From Siphonodentalium dalli (taxonomy: Eukaryota; Mollusca; Scaphopoda; Gadilida; Siphonodentaliidae): 64,000 nucleotides of DNA. The translations under genes were made by a program, and so were the position numbers. Positions 1-13,090 of the stretch are shown here, one piece after another (position 1 is the first letter of the stretch; every line of letters starts with the position of its first letter). Below the pieces are notes generated by a model. That model had not been told where the DNA came from and did no database searches. It was given only the letters and a program-made list of their open reading frames with translations. The stretch is taken from NCBI GenBank assembly GCA_032622095.1, contig CP136064.1, positions 113,636,004-113,700,003 of the forward strand, written 5' to 3'.

Positions 1-984
1 GTTGACTCTGCCCGACATCGCCATTATTTTCTACCTTATCAGAACAAAGTACTGTAACAATAAACGCTCTTTAATATTCCTGTGCAATTCCGAGTACATC
101 CACTAGTTTCTTATAGTTTTCATGTTTTAGAGAGACACCAAAATAGTTTTTATAATTTTTCAATAACAAAACAGTATTTAAAGTTTTAGTTTATATGTCA
201 TATTGGTTTGCAAAAAATTTTCAACACAACAAAACAGAAACCGATTTCTTTTGTTGTTGTTGTTGTAACTAAAGGTTTGGAACACTGAATGCATCTTTAA
301 GTTTATCCATGGCATATAAAGTCAGTATAAAAGAATATCATATATTTATCAACCTATTTTGATCCCTGGAACCGGATCAGAATGTGTGACTAAAGCGAGC
401 ATTACTATGCACAATTATCGGCTTCAATCCAACAAGTGCCCTTATTGGACACAGGTCTGGTTGTTACCAGTAGTAACTGTAACAGCTGGTAACTCAGCAA
501 TGCGGACAATCATTGACATATCATTGTTCTAACTAGGACATGCCACTGTGCGACGCGACAGAATTAAGGCAACATCTTGTTTCCTCAGCAAAATATTATC
601 AATATGTGTGCACTTAATTGTTGATTACCTATAATGATAATTAAATATTTAACACCAATTAGATTCAAGTCTTATTTACAGTTTGTGATCAATTCTGATA
701 CTGGTAAACACTGCTATTACTTATAGTCAATGGGTACACACTTATGTGTGTCACAGGGATTATTTGGTACAGTATCAAACAAAGTAAAATTGGCAACAGA
801 ATTTTTCAATATACCCGTATACCATGTGTATATCCATTGTCGGTGTATTTGGTTATAATGTAGACATTCCCAGGCAGCTCGACAATAAAATAACAATAGG
901 TGGCATCAGAGATGCTGTGTCTCGTTTTCGGTGGCTCACTGCCGGTGGCTACCGCCAATTGGTGTGCATCAGTATCGGTAGACT
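1..984. other. intronic or downstream DNA, no gene seen
   Basis: AT-rich sequence with no open frame of interest and no obvious repeat. It is part of the unfinished CDK11 3' intron if the last exons lie further left. Confidence 0.5.
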
Positions 985-2010
985 AATTAATAGGTAAAAT
1001 CGAAAAATGACTAATTAAGGGCCATAACTCCATCAAATTTTATCGGGCCAGGCTGGTTTTCGAACTCGTCCGAAATATTCTTGGCAAGTATGTCTATTCC
1101 AAATTTTAAACAAATCGGAGGACGTTTGTTGAAGTTATCGAGCTAAAAATTCACGAAAAATGACTAATTAAGGGCCATAACTCTATCAAATTTTATTGGG
1201 CCAGGCTGGTTTTCGAACTCGTCCAGGATATGATTGGAAGACACTTATATTCCAAATTTTAGTTGAATCGGATGACGTTTGTTGAAGTTATCGCGCTAAC
1301 GAGCTCAAAATTCGTACAAAATGACTACTTAAGGACCATAACTCTATCAAATTTTATCGGACCAGGCCGGTTTTTGAACTCGTCCGAGATATTCTTGAGA
1401 GACACCTGTATACCAAATTTCAATCAAATCGGATAACGTTTGTTGAAGTTATCGCGCTAAAGAGCTGAAAATTCGTGAAAAATGACTAATTAAGGGCCAT
1501 AACTCTATCAAATTTTATCGGACGAGGCCGGTTTTCGAACTCATCTGAGATATTCTTGGGAGACACCTATATACCAAATTTCAATCAAATCGGATAACGT
1601 TTGTTGAAGTTATCGCGCTAACGAGCTGAAAATTCGTGAAAAATGACTAATTAAGGGCCATAACTCTATCAAATTTTATCGGACCAGGCCAGTTTTCGAA
1701 CTCATCCGAGATATTCTTGGGAGACACCTATATACCAAATTTCAATCAAATCGGATAACGTTTGTTGAAGTTATCGCGCTAACGAGCTGAAAATTCAAAG
1801 GGCCATAACTCTGTAATAAATGTGCGGACGAACCCGATTTTTTTGTCAGCAGCTTACGTGCATGAATATGTACTCACACACCAAATTTATTTTTAATCCG
1901 TCAATAAACGGTTGAGTTATAAGCAAAACACGCCGCCCGCCCGCCCGCCCGCCAGCCCACCGTCCCTCATCAAACTATAAGTCGAGTTTTGGAAAAAAAC
2001 TCGACTAATA
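985..2010 (+). mobile_element. pearl-like (Helentron-type, non-autonomous) element, family 1
   Basis: Five tandem ~161-bp units begin near 1004, 1155, 1316, 1478 and 1640; each carries 'aagggccataactct' and 'gttgaagttatcgcgcta'. They are followed by a degenerate unit, a CCCG/CCGC microsatellite (about 1930-1955) and a terminal hairpin at 1981-2005 (GTCGAGTTTT / AAAACTCGAC). Core repeats, microsatellite and end hairpin match the oyster pearl architecture, now usually placed with non-autonomous Helentrons. No coding capacity. Confidence 0.65.
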
Positions 2011-2787
2011 ACAGACTGAACAGATAATAGTAAACTCTTCTGAGTAGTGTATAATATTTCTCCTTGAGCGATACGAGGCACCAGCTGAGATCCAACTCAC
2101 GAACAGAGAAACATCGTACGGAACTCAGGACAGTTAAATGTTGTACCGGTATTTATTATATTTTGTTATAGTTTGTTATAACCCAAACCAGAACGAAACA
2201 CCTTGTTATGCCTATAAAGACATATCATGGACTTATTCAGGCGCGTGAAACTGATCAGTTAGTATTCGGGCGCTATGCCAACTGGGGGAATGTAGCATTC
2301 TACTAACATCGGCGAAAATTTCAAGCAAATCGACAGTACCATTTCATAGAATACATCGTCCGAACTACGCTCAATTGAAAATATTAACTTTTCGAATCGG
2401 GACGCTACTATTGGTGATAAACTAACTAAAACAGTTTCGCCACCAAGAGTCATTGCATTTAAATAATATATAAGAATGACGGTGTGTGTTGTCAAGTTGT
2501 ATTTGTAAAAATAACTACTTTGAGCGAGATATTCTCCACACTACCAGAGTGCTTCACATCACTTTAAACCAAAATTTGTCGTTAACATAACTTACAAGGA
2601 CACTGAACAACACAAATGATGTCATGAGTCAGTGATGAGAGGGTAATAACATGCTGACAGTGTAATAACATGATCTGGGAATGAGAAAACAATTTATATT
2701 ATGATGGGAAAAGTTGATGAAAATATAATAAACAGACCGTTCCCACCTTATGCTTGCTCCAATGATTGGGATTAATGCCACAAATAG
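2011..2787. other. no gene seen
   Basis: Unannotated AT-rich DNA. Short open frames on the minus strand have no recognisable product. Confidence 0.4.
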
Positions 2788-3540
2788 TGTTGGGTTAACA
2801 CTTTCTATACTAGACACTCATTGGTGAGTAGTTATCCCATATGTCATTTGTTGAATTTATTATCAGAACATTTCCCACAAATGAATAAGAATCCTTCAGC
2901 ACTAGCTGTATTATATCTTTTTGTCTGACTGTCGTCTGCTAATTTATCCTGAACACTGCTCCAAATGAATACATTCCAATGTATACTTTTATAACTTAGT
3001 AGAAGAATCCCAGAAAGGCTTAAATTTAATAAAAGATCGCTGAAAAAAAATGTCCCCAGACGAAGGTGGCAGGGAGGAGCTGATTACACCAATTAGACCA
3101 ATATGATACAAAACGAATATTCATTAAATATGTTGTACATCTTCAAGGGGTCGGTAACAATGTCCTGCAGTTTTAGGTAAATAAGTAAAATCGGCAAGAA
3201 CTCCCCCAAAATGGGCCAACCAAACTCAGAATCTCAGGTTTCAATGATGGTTAATAATTAAATTCTGTGCCAATTTTTAAACAATTTACTGGAAAATGAC
3301 AGAATACAGGTTCGAACAAAGATGCGTCCCAAGATGTATGATTCCATGTAAAAAAATAGCAATAACTCCACCAAAATGACTCCGACTTTCAAAAAACTCA
3401 AAATTTGCAGCCGAGCGAAGTTTAAGTCGCCCTGAAATTTCCGAAGTTGACAGACGACAGCAAAATATTCACCCTAATTTACTGCCAACATTGATTGAAC
3501 CCAGTTATCCATTGACAGTGTTGTAGATAACACCATAGTT
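2788..3540 (+). mobile_element. pearl-like family 3, degenerate copy
   Basis: Begins with the head also seen at 14998 and 35233 (TTAACNCTTT..., then CACTCATTGGTGAGTAGTT), reaches the 'aataaaagatcgctg' / 'gtccccagacgaaggtggc' segment near 3031-3070, then degenerate 'aactccnccaaaatg' units. The terminal hairpin is lost. Confidence 0.5.
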
Positions 3541-5082
3541 ACTATTAACATCTGTATTATTAGTTTGGGATCAATTTGACGATTAATGTTGGCTGTGGGG
3601 TGTGCCAGATGATTTGGTCATGTAAATAGTAAAATCCAAGATGGCTGCTGGCAGTGATGTTTTTGATAGAAAATTGTTCAAATTCGATAGATAATATTAG
3701 TGGAGTCACTTAACGAATAATCGTTCACTTTTGGATTAAAGCATGAAACTTTCAGGGTTGGTTGGGTATATATGTGGTCCACACCAACCAGTTAGCTGGT
3801 TCCAGGATTTTGGTGACCCCTTGACCTTCAAATTGACCTTGACATTTCGAAAATTGGAGATTTAGGGGTATCTAATTTGTATCAAATATAATGACTATAT
3901 TAAAGGATATATAGACACTGGAGATTGTCGAAGCAATACCATGGATGTCCGCCTTTGTATCCACATTCAAGTTGTCTATGATAATCCAAAATGGCCGCGA
4001 TAATGGATGCCAAAATTACGAAATTTGACGTTTTTCCACTAATATATTTAAAATCAGTTTCTGCTTTTTGGAGATGTTTGAGAATTTAACTTTATTTTTG
4101 TATTGGTCATGTTAACTGACCATTGGAGCAATGAAATATGCCATTCATGGGCTCCCACCCATCTCCGATCCCTTAAAAAATTGATTTTACAGAAAAATTC
4201 ACCAAAATCGCCATTGGGATTCTAATAATATTTCGTCAAGAAATGGGAAGTACTGTGCAATCTATGTGACAAATTCCATTTCTTATGAATATTCCAACTC
4301 AATTGTACCCAAATTGTCACTTTGGCCCAAAATGGCAGCCAAAATATGGAAAAAATGTAAATATTGCCCCAGCGAGTCATGCAACCGCATACAGGTTGTG
4401 GTTGATGAAAAAATGACTATTCTAGCTGTCTTATAGATATTGGATATTACCATTTCTGATGCACCTTGGTTAATACTATTTTAAACACTGACATTACCAG
4501 AATTATTGGATTTTTCTATCACAAACTTGACATCAAAATCGGAAAAAAAATCACTTTTCAGGTTAAGACAAATTTCTCAAGTAAAATGGAACTATCTTTG
4601 GTACCGAAGGTGTTTATTGTTTTGATTTATCTTAAATGTGTCACACTGATTTGTTTTTGGACAAAATACTCAAGATGGTTTGCAAAATGGCAACCAAATT
4701 TGGTAAAAAAAAAAAGTTGTTTTTTTCATATATATATCCCAAATATTATTCTCTGATGTTCCGAAAAGGTAGCAAATTGTGACTCACTTTGTATTAACCA
4801 TGTTACTTATGGGGCATGATAAATTAATTATAAAATTTGTAGTATGGAATTTTGCCAAAAATTTCTTTTGGGATTCTGACCATGTTTTTTTGTACGGAAA
4901 TGGACAGAACTTTGAAACTGAAATTAAATGGGCATTATTATGATGGTACTCGGGACAATAAAATTGTGGCTCATTGGCATCGAAATGACTAATGTCAGGA
5001 TAATCCTTTCCCCCATTGTGCATATGAACCACCAACAGGAGTAGAACTCTCTGACATTACCTCTATATCGATTAACATATCC

Positions 5083-6840
5083 ATGAGTTATTGTGTAAAG
5101 CGAGACCCACCCAAATCTACACATGCACAACCCACCCATGACCATAAACTCGCTCCATATGTACATAAACACCACACAAATGACCATATAGCCACTCACT
5201 TTTTACACACACACCTCACCCATGACCATACAGCCATACTTAGGTATACCCATACACCACATACTTGACTACATAGCCACAAGTCACCATGCATGCACAC
5301 CACGTATATTCTACACCTCAACCACGACTGTATAGTCACTCTATATATATAGCTCTACACCACATTCATGATCATACAGTCACTTCATGTGTACATATTC
5401 GCCTCACCATTGGCCATAAAATTACTCCATGTACATATAATTGCCACACCCATGACCATGTACTCAAGATATACATATACACCACACCCATAACAATAGA
5501 GTCACTCCAAGTATACATACACACATCAACAATGGCCACACAGACGTTCTATATATACCAATACTCCGCTCACTCGACCGTTCATACACTCCAGGTTTAC
5601 ATATACATGTACATGTACACCTCACTAATGACAATTCAGCCACTCGTTGTATACTCATAACCACATTCGTGGTCATATAGTCAATCAATATTTACCAATT
5701 CACATCACCATTGGTCATATAGTTACTCCATATACAAATATTGGCCACACCCATGGCCATATAGCCACTAAATATATACATATACACCCCACCCATGCCT
5801 ATAAAGGCACTCCAGGTATGCATATACACCTCACAGGTGGCCATGCAGTTTTAAAGATAAAACAATACCCTGCACACAACCTCACCATTGGCCATACGGT
5901 CACTCTGTATACCTATTGACCACACCCATGACCATATAGCCACTCAAGATATACATATACACCCCACTCATGACCATAGAGTCACTCCAGTTGTATGTAT
6001 ACACCTCATCAATTGCCATACAACCATTCAAGACTTACCAGTACACAGTACACCACCTCATAATTGGCCATACGGTACATACCTCATTCATATTTGCCAC
6101 ATACATGGCATATAGCCACTCAAGATATACATATACACCCACACACGACAATAGAGTCAATCCATGTATACATATACACCTCAGCATTGAATGGATACAC
6201 CAATACCTCACACACATGGCCATTTGTATACTCCAGACTTGCATATACACCTCACGCATGACAATTCAGCCATTCGATGTATACTCATACATCCGATCCA
6301 TGATCATACAGCGACTCCCTGTATACACATATAACCCCCAATGACAGCAAAGATGCACATACATACCATATACACCTATGATCACACTGACACTTCATAT
6401 GTACCAACACAATGACCATCCATATATACATGTATACATACACACTTCAACAATCATGATTCATGACCATACAGCCGTTCCATGTACACCTATAATTATT
6501 ATACCCGTAAGTATGCAACCTTATTTATCCATACAACCCACCCATGATCCTACAACCAACACATGTATACATATACACCCATCTATGACAATAGAGCCAC
6601 CCAATGTACACCTGTACATTCCACATATGATCATAAAGTCACTCCATATATACATCCACTCCACGTATACCTATTCACCTCATGCATTAGCACTCCTTGT
6701 AGAGGCTGCATCTCACCATGAACACCACACCCATGACCATATAGACACTCATTGTATAACTAGTCACACCATTCGTGATTATACTTCATGTATACCTATT
6801 CACATCATCTGTGACTACTACCATTTTTACAAACATCATG
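5083..6840. repeat. 42-bp minisatellite, core of element 1
   Basis: Diverged tandem units of about 42 bp on the theme 'cccatgaccatatagcca' + 'ctcaagatatacatatacac'. Because the period is a multiple of three, several long open frames (rich in His, Thr, Ile, Tyr) run through in more than one frame and both strands; these are not genes. Higher-order repetition is visible ('ccattggccatacggt'-type units recur near 5404, 5708 and 5884). Confidence 0.85.
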
Positions 6841-7229
6841 TATTAAGTTGATCAATTTTAACGCTAATTTGTGAGAGTAGTCACATAAATCGGTCCCGCT
6901 CAGCTCAGTATCGACGTTCTGCATTCCCATTTCCATTCAGAAACATGGCCAGAATCTCAAAAGAATTTTTTTTGGCAAAATTCCATACTGCATCCTTTAA
7001 AATTAATTTGTCATGCATCATAAGGTACTGGGACAACCAGAATAGAACCTATAGTTTTCACTTGATTAAGTAACATGTTTATAATAACCAGGTGGGTCAC
7101 CATTTGCTACCTTTTCCAGCAGAGAATAATGTTTGGGATATATTTGAAAAATCAACTTGTTAGGTGCATCAGACAGAATAGTCAATTTTTGGTAATCAAC
7201 CACAACTTGTATGCGCGCAGCATGGGGCA

Positions 7230-7927
7230 ATATTTACCATTGTCCACATTTTGGCTGCCATTGTTGAAGCCATTTTAAACCAAACTGACAATTTTGGTAC
7301 AAATGAGTTGTAATATGCATAAGAAATGGAATGCTTCACTAAAATTACACAGTTCTGCCCATTTCTTGATGAAGTATGACTAGAAATCACAATAGTCATT
7401 TTTGGTAAAAGTTTATACCGCTTTCTGTAAAATCAATTTTTTGAGGGATCTGACTCCATGAATGACATATTTCATTGCTCCAATGGTCAGTTAACATGAA
7501 CAATACAATACAAAGTCACAATTCTCAAACCAGTACCATACAACATTAACTGATCTTAAAGAAATTAGAGTTCTAAAAAAATTTAATTTTCTACTTTCGG
7601 CTACCATTTTTGCCGCAATTTTTGCAGCCATTTTGAGCCAAAGTGACAATTTTGGTACTAGTGAGTTGGAATATGCATAAGAAATGGAATGTTTCACTAA
7701 AATTGAACAGTTCTGCCCATTTCTTGATAAAATATGACTAGAAATCACACTGGTGATTTTTGGCAAAATGTTATACCGCTTTCAGTAAAATCAAATTTTT
7801 GAAGGATCAGAAGGGTTTCTGACTCCATGAATGGCATATTTCATTGCTCCAATGGTCAGTTAACATGAACAATACAAAATAAAGTCACAATTCTCAACCA
7901 GTACCAAACAGCATAAGCTGATCTTAA
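7230..7927. repeat. tandem ~350-bp units in the right arm of element 1
   Basis: Two adjacent copies of a unit starting near 'ttttggctgccattnttg' and ending 'actgatcttaaag'; a third copy is at 11748-12085. The single matching unit in the left arm means the right arm has been expanded by duplication. Confidence 0.75.
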
Positions 7928-9684
7928 CCCTTATTCCAACGTAATGGCTTTTGACGTCTTTTGTTGTAGCGTCCGTATCGTCTTTTGACGTCTTTTGTTA
8001 GCGTCCGTATCGTCTTTTGATGGCTTTAATATTTGCATTTTCAACACACGAATTTGAGACGCGAATAAAGAGGAATACTGACGATTTACATTGATTGTGT
8101 TTGTTCTGTTGATGTTTAACATAATTAAGGCCACATATTAAACATTTTTTTCCATTGCTAGGCTTTAGATTTGCAAAATGTTGACTTAGAATGCTGTTTT
8201 TGCCAACAAAATGTAAACAAACGAAATAGAAACACGTGGTCGCGATGAAGACTGAATTTGTTGTCAGAGACGCTTCCTTGTTGATTGCGTGATGCGTGAC
8301 CGCGAGGGTAATCTATGTCACACAATGTCAACTTGAAATTGATATTTATATTGGAATATGTATTATTTCTTAGGTGGTGAGTTTATATTTTCAAATAGTG
8401 CAATATAAACTTGTTTTCCCAGTCATAGCTAAAACAGCCACAGCGCAGCAAAATCTCATCGTTCGGTTACCGAACTGGCCGCTGGGATGTTTTTCCTGTC
8501 GAGTTCCATTATGATTGTCACTTCAGTCGTGAACAAATGAGTTTATAATAATTTTTTTAATCAACCAAAAGTACATGACAATGACAATGGAGGCACTTAT
8601 TTACATCTTGCATTATTTTATATAGCCATCTGTTCAAGATTCCAAATACGCCGCGCAAAATTACCATCGACTGATCGATCGACAGAAATCAATATAAAAT
8701 GTAATTATCTCCCAGTTTGACATCAAGTCAGCCCAGTGTGAGTGCTTCTAAATAAAGGCTCGTTCACAGCTCACATGCAAATATCTCAAATTCATCTTGG
8801 GAAGCTTATTTGTGTGTATTCATATATAATTACCGAGTTTAAAGTAATATGGTACTTATATCAACAAAATAAAAAATATTCCAAGCAGCGTATTTAGGGC
8901 ACCTGCTGGCAAAAAAGCCGACGTCTTACGGCTAAGTTAGCCCACTGCGTTTTGAAGGCGCTAGTTTTCTGTGATCTAATTATCATCAATGGAAAACTTC
9001 ACTCCTAAACTTGAGCCAATGAAATCAGTTCACACAATAGCATGGTTCTAATAATTTATTTCATTGGTTGTCAATGAAAACATTTAATAAATCGACAACA
9101 AGAGACATGTTTTTTTGGCACGAAAATCGACAAACAACGTGGCGTAATTGCTAATATTTTGCGCTTTTATCGGAAATCTTTTTACGACTCTTGTAAATTA
9201 TTGGTTTATATGATTCATTCACATCTAATAAAAAGACTTTTGGTTGAATTATTTTATTTATAATACGCTTTTTGTTTTAAAAATCATGAGTTATTTTTTC
9301 AATCACGACAGGAGTATCAGCACGTGGATAAACAAACTTGAATTTTAAAAGGACATTGACTTACCGGTACCATAAATTGGCATAAACTGAGTATTTTTTT
9401 ACTCACATATCTGATAAAATGAAGATAAACAGTTGTTTTTGGCACATATTTAGTTCGACTACTGATTTATGTCTCCATTATCGTATACCAACATCTATTA
9501 TTTATGAGAGCATGTTTGTTGTTGTATATCTGATGATACACATGGTACATGCTGTGGTCAGTGTGGGGGAAAATACCCAATTATGTTATAACGTCAAATA
9601 CCTGTTGGCTAACGTAATTACTTTTATACCTGGTGACGTTGGCTATATGATGTGGTGTAACTACAGGTGCTGTTGGGAAAAGGG
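7928..9684. mobile_element. piggyBac-type element in TTAA, non-autonomous
   Basis: Flanked by TTAA at 7924-7927 and 9685-9688. Ends are CCCTTATTCCAACG and CAACAGC...-side GGGAAAAGGG (TIR about 13 bp, imperfect). The host sequence is restored across the TTAA: 'ctgatcTTAA' on the left and 'TTAAagaaattagag' on the right match the intact neighbour near 7555-7575. A subterminal direct repeat containing 'gacgtcttttgtt' lies at 7957-8030. TTAA plus CCCTT ends is the piggyBac hallmark. Open frames inside (such as 9419-9688) are not recognisable as transposase. Confidence 0.7.
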
Positions 9685-9698
9685 TTAAAGAAATTAGA

Positions 9699-11739
9699 GA
9701 ACGAGAGGCCGATCACGATCGGCAGATGTTTAACCCATACCATGGCGATAACGATTAGCTATTTTCATAAATCCTTACACCAACCTTTTCAACAATTCAC
9801 ATCTTACTATTAAAGCTACTCGATCCGATTAAGCACCCCTCAGTTATGTTTTATTTGGCTTCGGGGATAAAAAATATTTTATTCAAATCGAGGAACCCAT
9901 TCCTCAAAGCTCAGAATAAGCAGATATCAATTTTTAAAATCTATTATCTTTAACCACCTGGAATATTTAGTGGCCGTATGAAAGTTGATGAAGATGGATA
10001 ACTCTAAAATCAAGTGTTTTTTTTGTGTCAGATATATGACAAAGTAGCAAAATTTCATTGTACAAAATGTTGATAAATAACAGATTTTGGGCAATTTTAT
10101 ACTAGTGGACTGTGGTTAGCATTATTTTTGGGCAATTAATTGACTCTGATAACAGAAGCGGAATTTCAAAAAAACTGTTGTTGTTGGAATCTGATGATAT
10201 GGGGACCATCAAATCGGATTGAGTACCTTTAAGTTCACAAGTGGCATAAGACTTATTGGGCACCGTCCATATGAACATGGATATGGCATTTGATTCCAAC
10301 CTATTAAGTCAGTTTAAAATAGATATATAGTCTTATAGAGCTCAGTCCATAGTCAGGCAGAAGAACCATACATAACAGTTAAAGATAAACTATTTAAAAA
10401 ATTTCGTAAAATATGATTGATAATGATTGGATATAACATACTTTAATGCATAATTATGAGATAACTAGAGTTCACCAGGGATATGAGATTGAAGATATTA
10501 GATTTATTACATTGGATAGCATACTGTATGTCTATGGAATGAGTGGGTTAATTTTGATAATATTTTAAAGCAATTAAACCAAATGACCCTCTCTGTACAG
10601 GTTAGGGGTGTGTTATCATATACTATGACTTGAAATATAATATAATCAATGACAAATATTTGAGTTATTAAATGAGATAGCAAGGGGTTGATCTTAATCA
10701 CACTAATGAACTGATCAAAATAGTCTATAAATGCATGTATATGGATTTAGAAGCCCACACAATAAGTCAGTCTCAAGAATACCAGCAACATAATTATTAT
10801 CCTGCACCCCAAACGCAATAGAGGGAATTTCAAAATAAGACATTTCCTCTAATGTTTTTTGAAATCCTTACTGAACATGGCTCAAAGTGAAAGATATAAT
10901 TTAATATCTGCCTATCAGATATCATGTGTCTATGGAATGGGTTAATATTAATCCCAAAATCCATGCAAGACCAGAGAGCTATGTTGGAGTTGATAAATCC
11001 TGAGAAGTCACTGTCCACACACTATGGAAATTCAATAAACAACAGATAGCTATTAAAGTGCAGCAGTGAGTATCAGATTTCATTACCAGGTATCAATAAT
11101 AGAGATTATCTCTAGTCTCTCTTTACTGATACCTCAGTTGGAAGCTGCAACAGTTATTTCTTGTAAGCAAATCTCAAATCTGTTCAATTCTTAGTTAAAA
11201 GGGGCCATAATTCTGGTATAAAAAACAGGATCTGACCCATATTCAAACTAGATCTGTATTTTGAGTTGATAAACTCGCATACCAAATTTGGTTCTTATCA
11301 GTTGAAAAATGGTTGATTTATCAAAATATGCAGAAATTCTATATCAAAGGGCCATAACTCCTTTAAAAAATATCGGATCAAACCCATATTCGAACTCGAT
11401 CTGTATTTTGGTCCGAGAAACTTGCATACCAAATTTGATTCTGAACAGATAATTTTTTTTTGAGTTATGGTAGCATGCATGAATTCTAAGTCGAAAAAGG
11501 GCCATAACTCCGTAATAAAAACTCGGATTGCACCCATATTCGAACTCGATCTGTCTTTTATGCTGAGAAATTCAATTACAAAATTTGGTTCCGATCAGAT
11601 ATAAAATGTTCGAGTTATCGCACCATGCGTAAAGTGTCTACAGACAGACAGCCAGACAGACGGACGGACGGACTAACGACGAGTGGTCAATCCGGACAAC
11701 GACACTATGTTTACCATACTATGGTATGGGTAAACATAA
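9699..11739 (+). mobile_element. pearl-like (Helentron-type) element, family 2
   Basis: Head 'acgagaggccgatcacgat' at 9700, identical or nearly so to heads at 38524 and 63622. It contains a small hairpin GCCGAT-CACG-ATCGGC and then 'gatgtttaacccatacc'. After about 1.5 kb of other sequence come three ~160-bp 'gccataactcc' units (11200-11640), a CAGA/CGGA microsatellite (11641-11680) and the terminal hairpin GTTTACCATACTATGGTATG-GGTAAAC ending near 11736. The end of the hairpin is complementary to the head motif. Inserted in the right arm of long-inverted-repeat element 1. Confidence 0.65.
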
Positions 11740-12569
11740 AAAGCTAAAATTTTCTACTTTCAGCTGCTATTTTGGCTGCCATTTTTGCAGCCATTTTGAG
11801 CCAAAGTGACAATTTTTGGTACTAATGAGTTGGAATATGCACAGTTACACAGTTACACAGTTCTGCCCATTTCTTGATGAAATATGACTAGAAATCACAC
11901 TGGTGATTTTTGGCAAAATTTTATACCGCTTGCTGTAAAATCAAATTTTTGAAGGATCAGAAGGGTTTCTGACTCCATGAATGGCATATTTCATTGCTCC
12001 AATGGTCAGTTAACATGAACAATACAACATAAGGTCACAATTCTCAACCAGCACCAAACAGCATAAACTGATCTTAAAGATATTAGAGAAAAAATTCAAA
12101 TTTTCCATTTCCAGCTGCCATTTTGGTGGCCATCTTGGACTGTGAGTTCCAATTTGACCCTGTAATAGTGGCATTTTATCTTATCTTTACAAAAATGTAT
12201 ACATTTGTATACATATGACAAGATTGTCTCACTATAATTTGCATCAAACTGACTAAGTGACCTGTCTGAAAAACGGCGGCCATGTTGGGCACCATCTTGA
12301 ATTTAACGGGTTCCACTTAACCGAAAGCTGGAACCAGCTGGATTATAATCAGGGATATAGTGGACAATATATGTATGAAGTTTGGTGCTTTAATCCAGAA
12401 GTGAACGATTCTTCTGTTATTGTGGGTTAAGCGACTCTCCACTATATAGTAAAACTTGATTGAGTTTTAGTGGAAAAAATTTGAGAATCGCTTATAGATT
12501 TTCTTTTTGTTAGTTGGTGACCTTGGGTAGCTTAATGAAAGAAAATTGTTGTAGAGACAAATTCATCTC

Positions 12570-12695
12570 GAAAACCCTGTGCCAATGCATTCTCCCATAG
12601 AGAGCCTCTCAAATATAAGAGAATACATTGGCATAAAAATATTTACAATGACCTTGTAGGCCAGTGCATTCTCTCGATGATTTAAAGGATTACAC
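12570..12695. repeat. hairpin remnant related to the 61418-61668 MITE
   Basis: Carries 'ccctgtgccaatgcattct', a palindrome around 'cccatagagagcctct', then 'gagaatacattggca' and 'aggccagtgcattctct'. The same ordered pieces occur at 61455-61640. Confidence 0.55.
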
Positions 12696-12884
12696 CATGT
12701 AATTTTTCTCAGTCATTATTGATGCCTGCTAATCCACTGAGCACATTGCCAAAAAGATTTTTGTGATAGACCACCCGTACCTGAAGTTATGCCGATTCAT
12801 GTGATTGAATATTACATTATGGATTATGCCACCTTTCTTTTCAGACGACTTAAAATGGTGGATTATAAATTATATGATCAATAA

Positions 12885-13090
12885 AGAGCGTTTATATCAG
12901 TCTAGAAGATATGTGGGAAATTGGTGGCAAAACAATTGTATGATAGGAAGAGCATTAGTCAGAGTTTACACACGTATGTCGAGTCATATTTATACAGGTC
13001 ATAAATGGAATCAGGATAGAGGTGTTATTTAAAAAATCGGCCACCAATTTTCCCACAAATCTTATGGAATGATAATAAACGCTATTTATA
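12885..13090. mobile_element. short fold-back (MITE-like) element
   Basis: The left arm near 12886-12930 ('gcgtttatatcag...gtgggaaattggtggc') is complementary to the right arm near 13041-13085 ('gccaccaattttcccac...aataaacgc'), with ~44-bp arms and about 110 bp between. No coding capacity. Confidence 0.55.

Larger units (their letters stand above)
3698..12444. mobile_element. long-inverted-repeat element 1 (interrupted)
   Basis: Ends TAGTGGAGTC... and ...GACTCTCCACTA, flanked by a 3-bp duplication TAT (3695-3697, 12445-12447). The left arm (3.70-5.08 kb) pairs with the right arm (6.85-7.93 plus 11.74-12.44 kb); for example 'aatcgttcacttttggatta' near 3720 pairs with its complement near 12400. 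The arms flank a 42-bp minisatellite. The right arm is split by a piggyBac-type and a pearl-like insertion, giving 8.7 kb instead of about 5 kb. No transposase seen; superfamily not assigned. Confidence 0.7.

Noticed and set aside
5083-6840. CRISPR-like array
   Set aside because: Units are contiguous diverged tandem copies with no constant repeat plus unique spacers, in eukaryotic DNA.
12241-12310. 'ggcggccatgttgggcacca' as a possible CDK11 terminal exon (FPTWP)
   Set aside because: It is part of the 'aagatggcngcc' text in the long-inverted-repeat arm, in an arm that pairs with 3.7-4.0 kb; no splice sites or frame.
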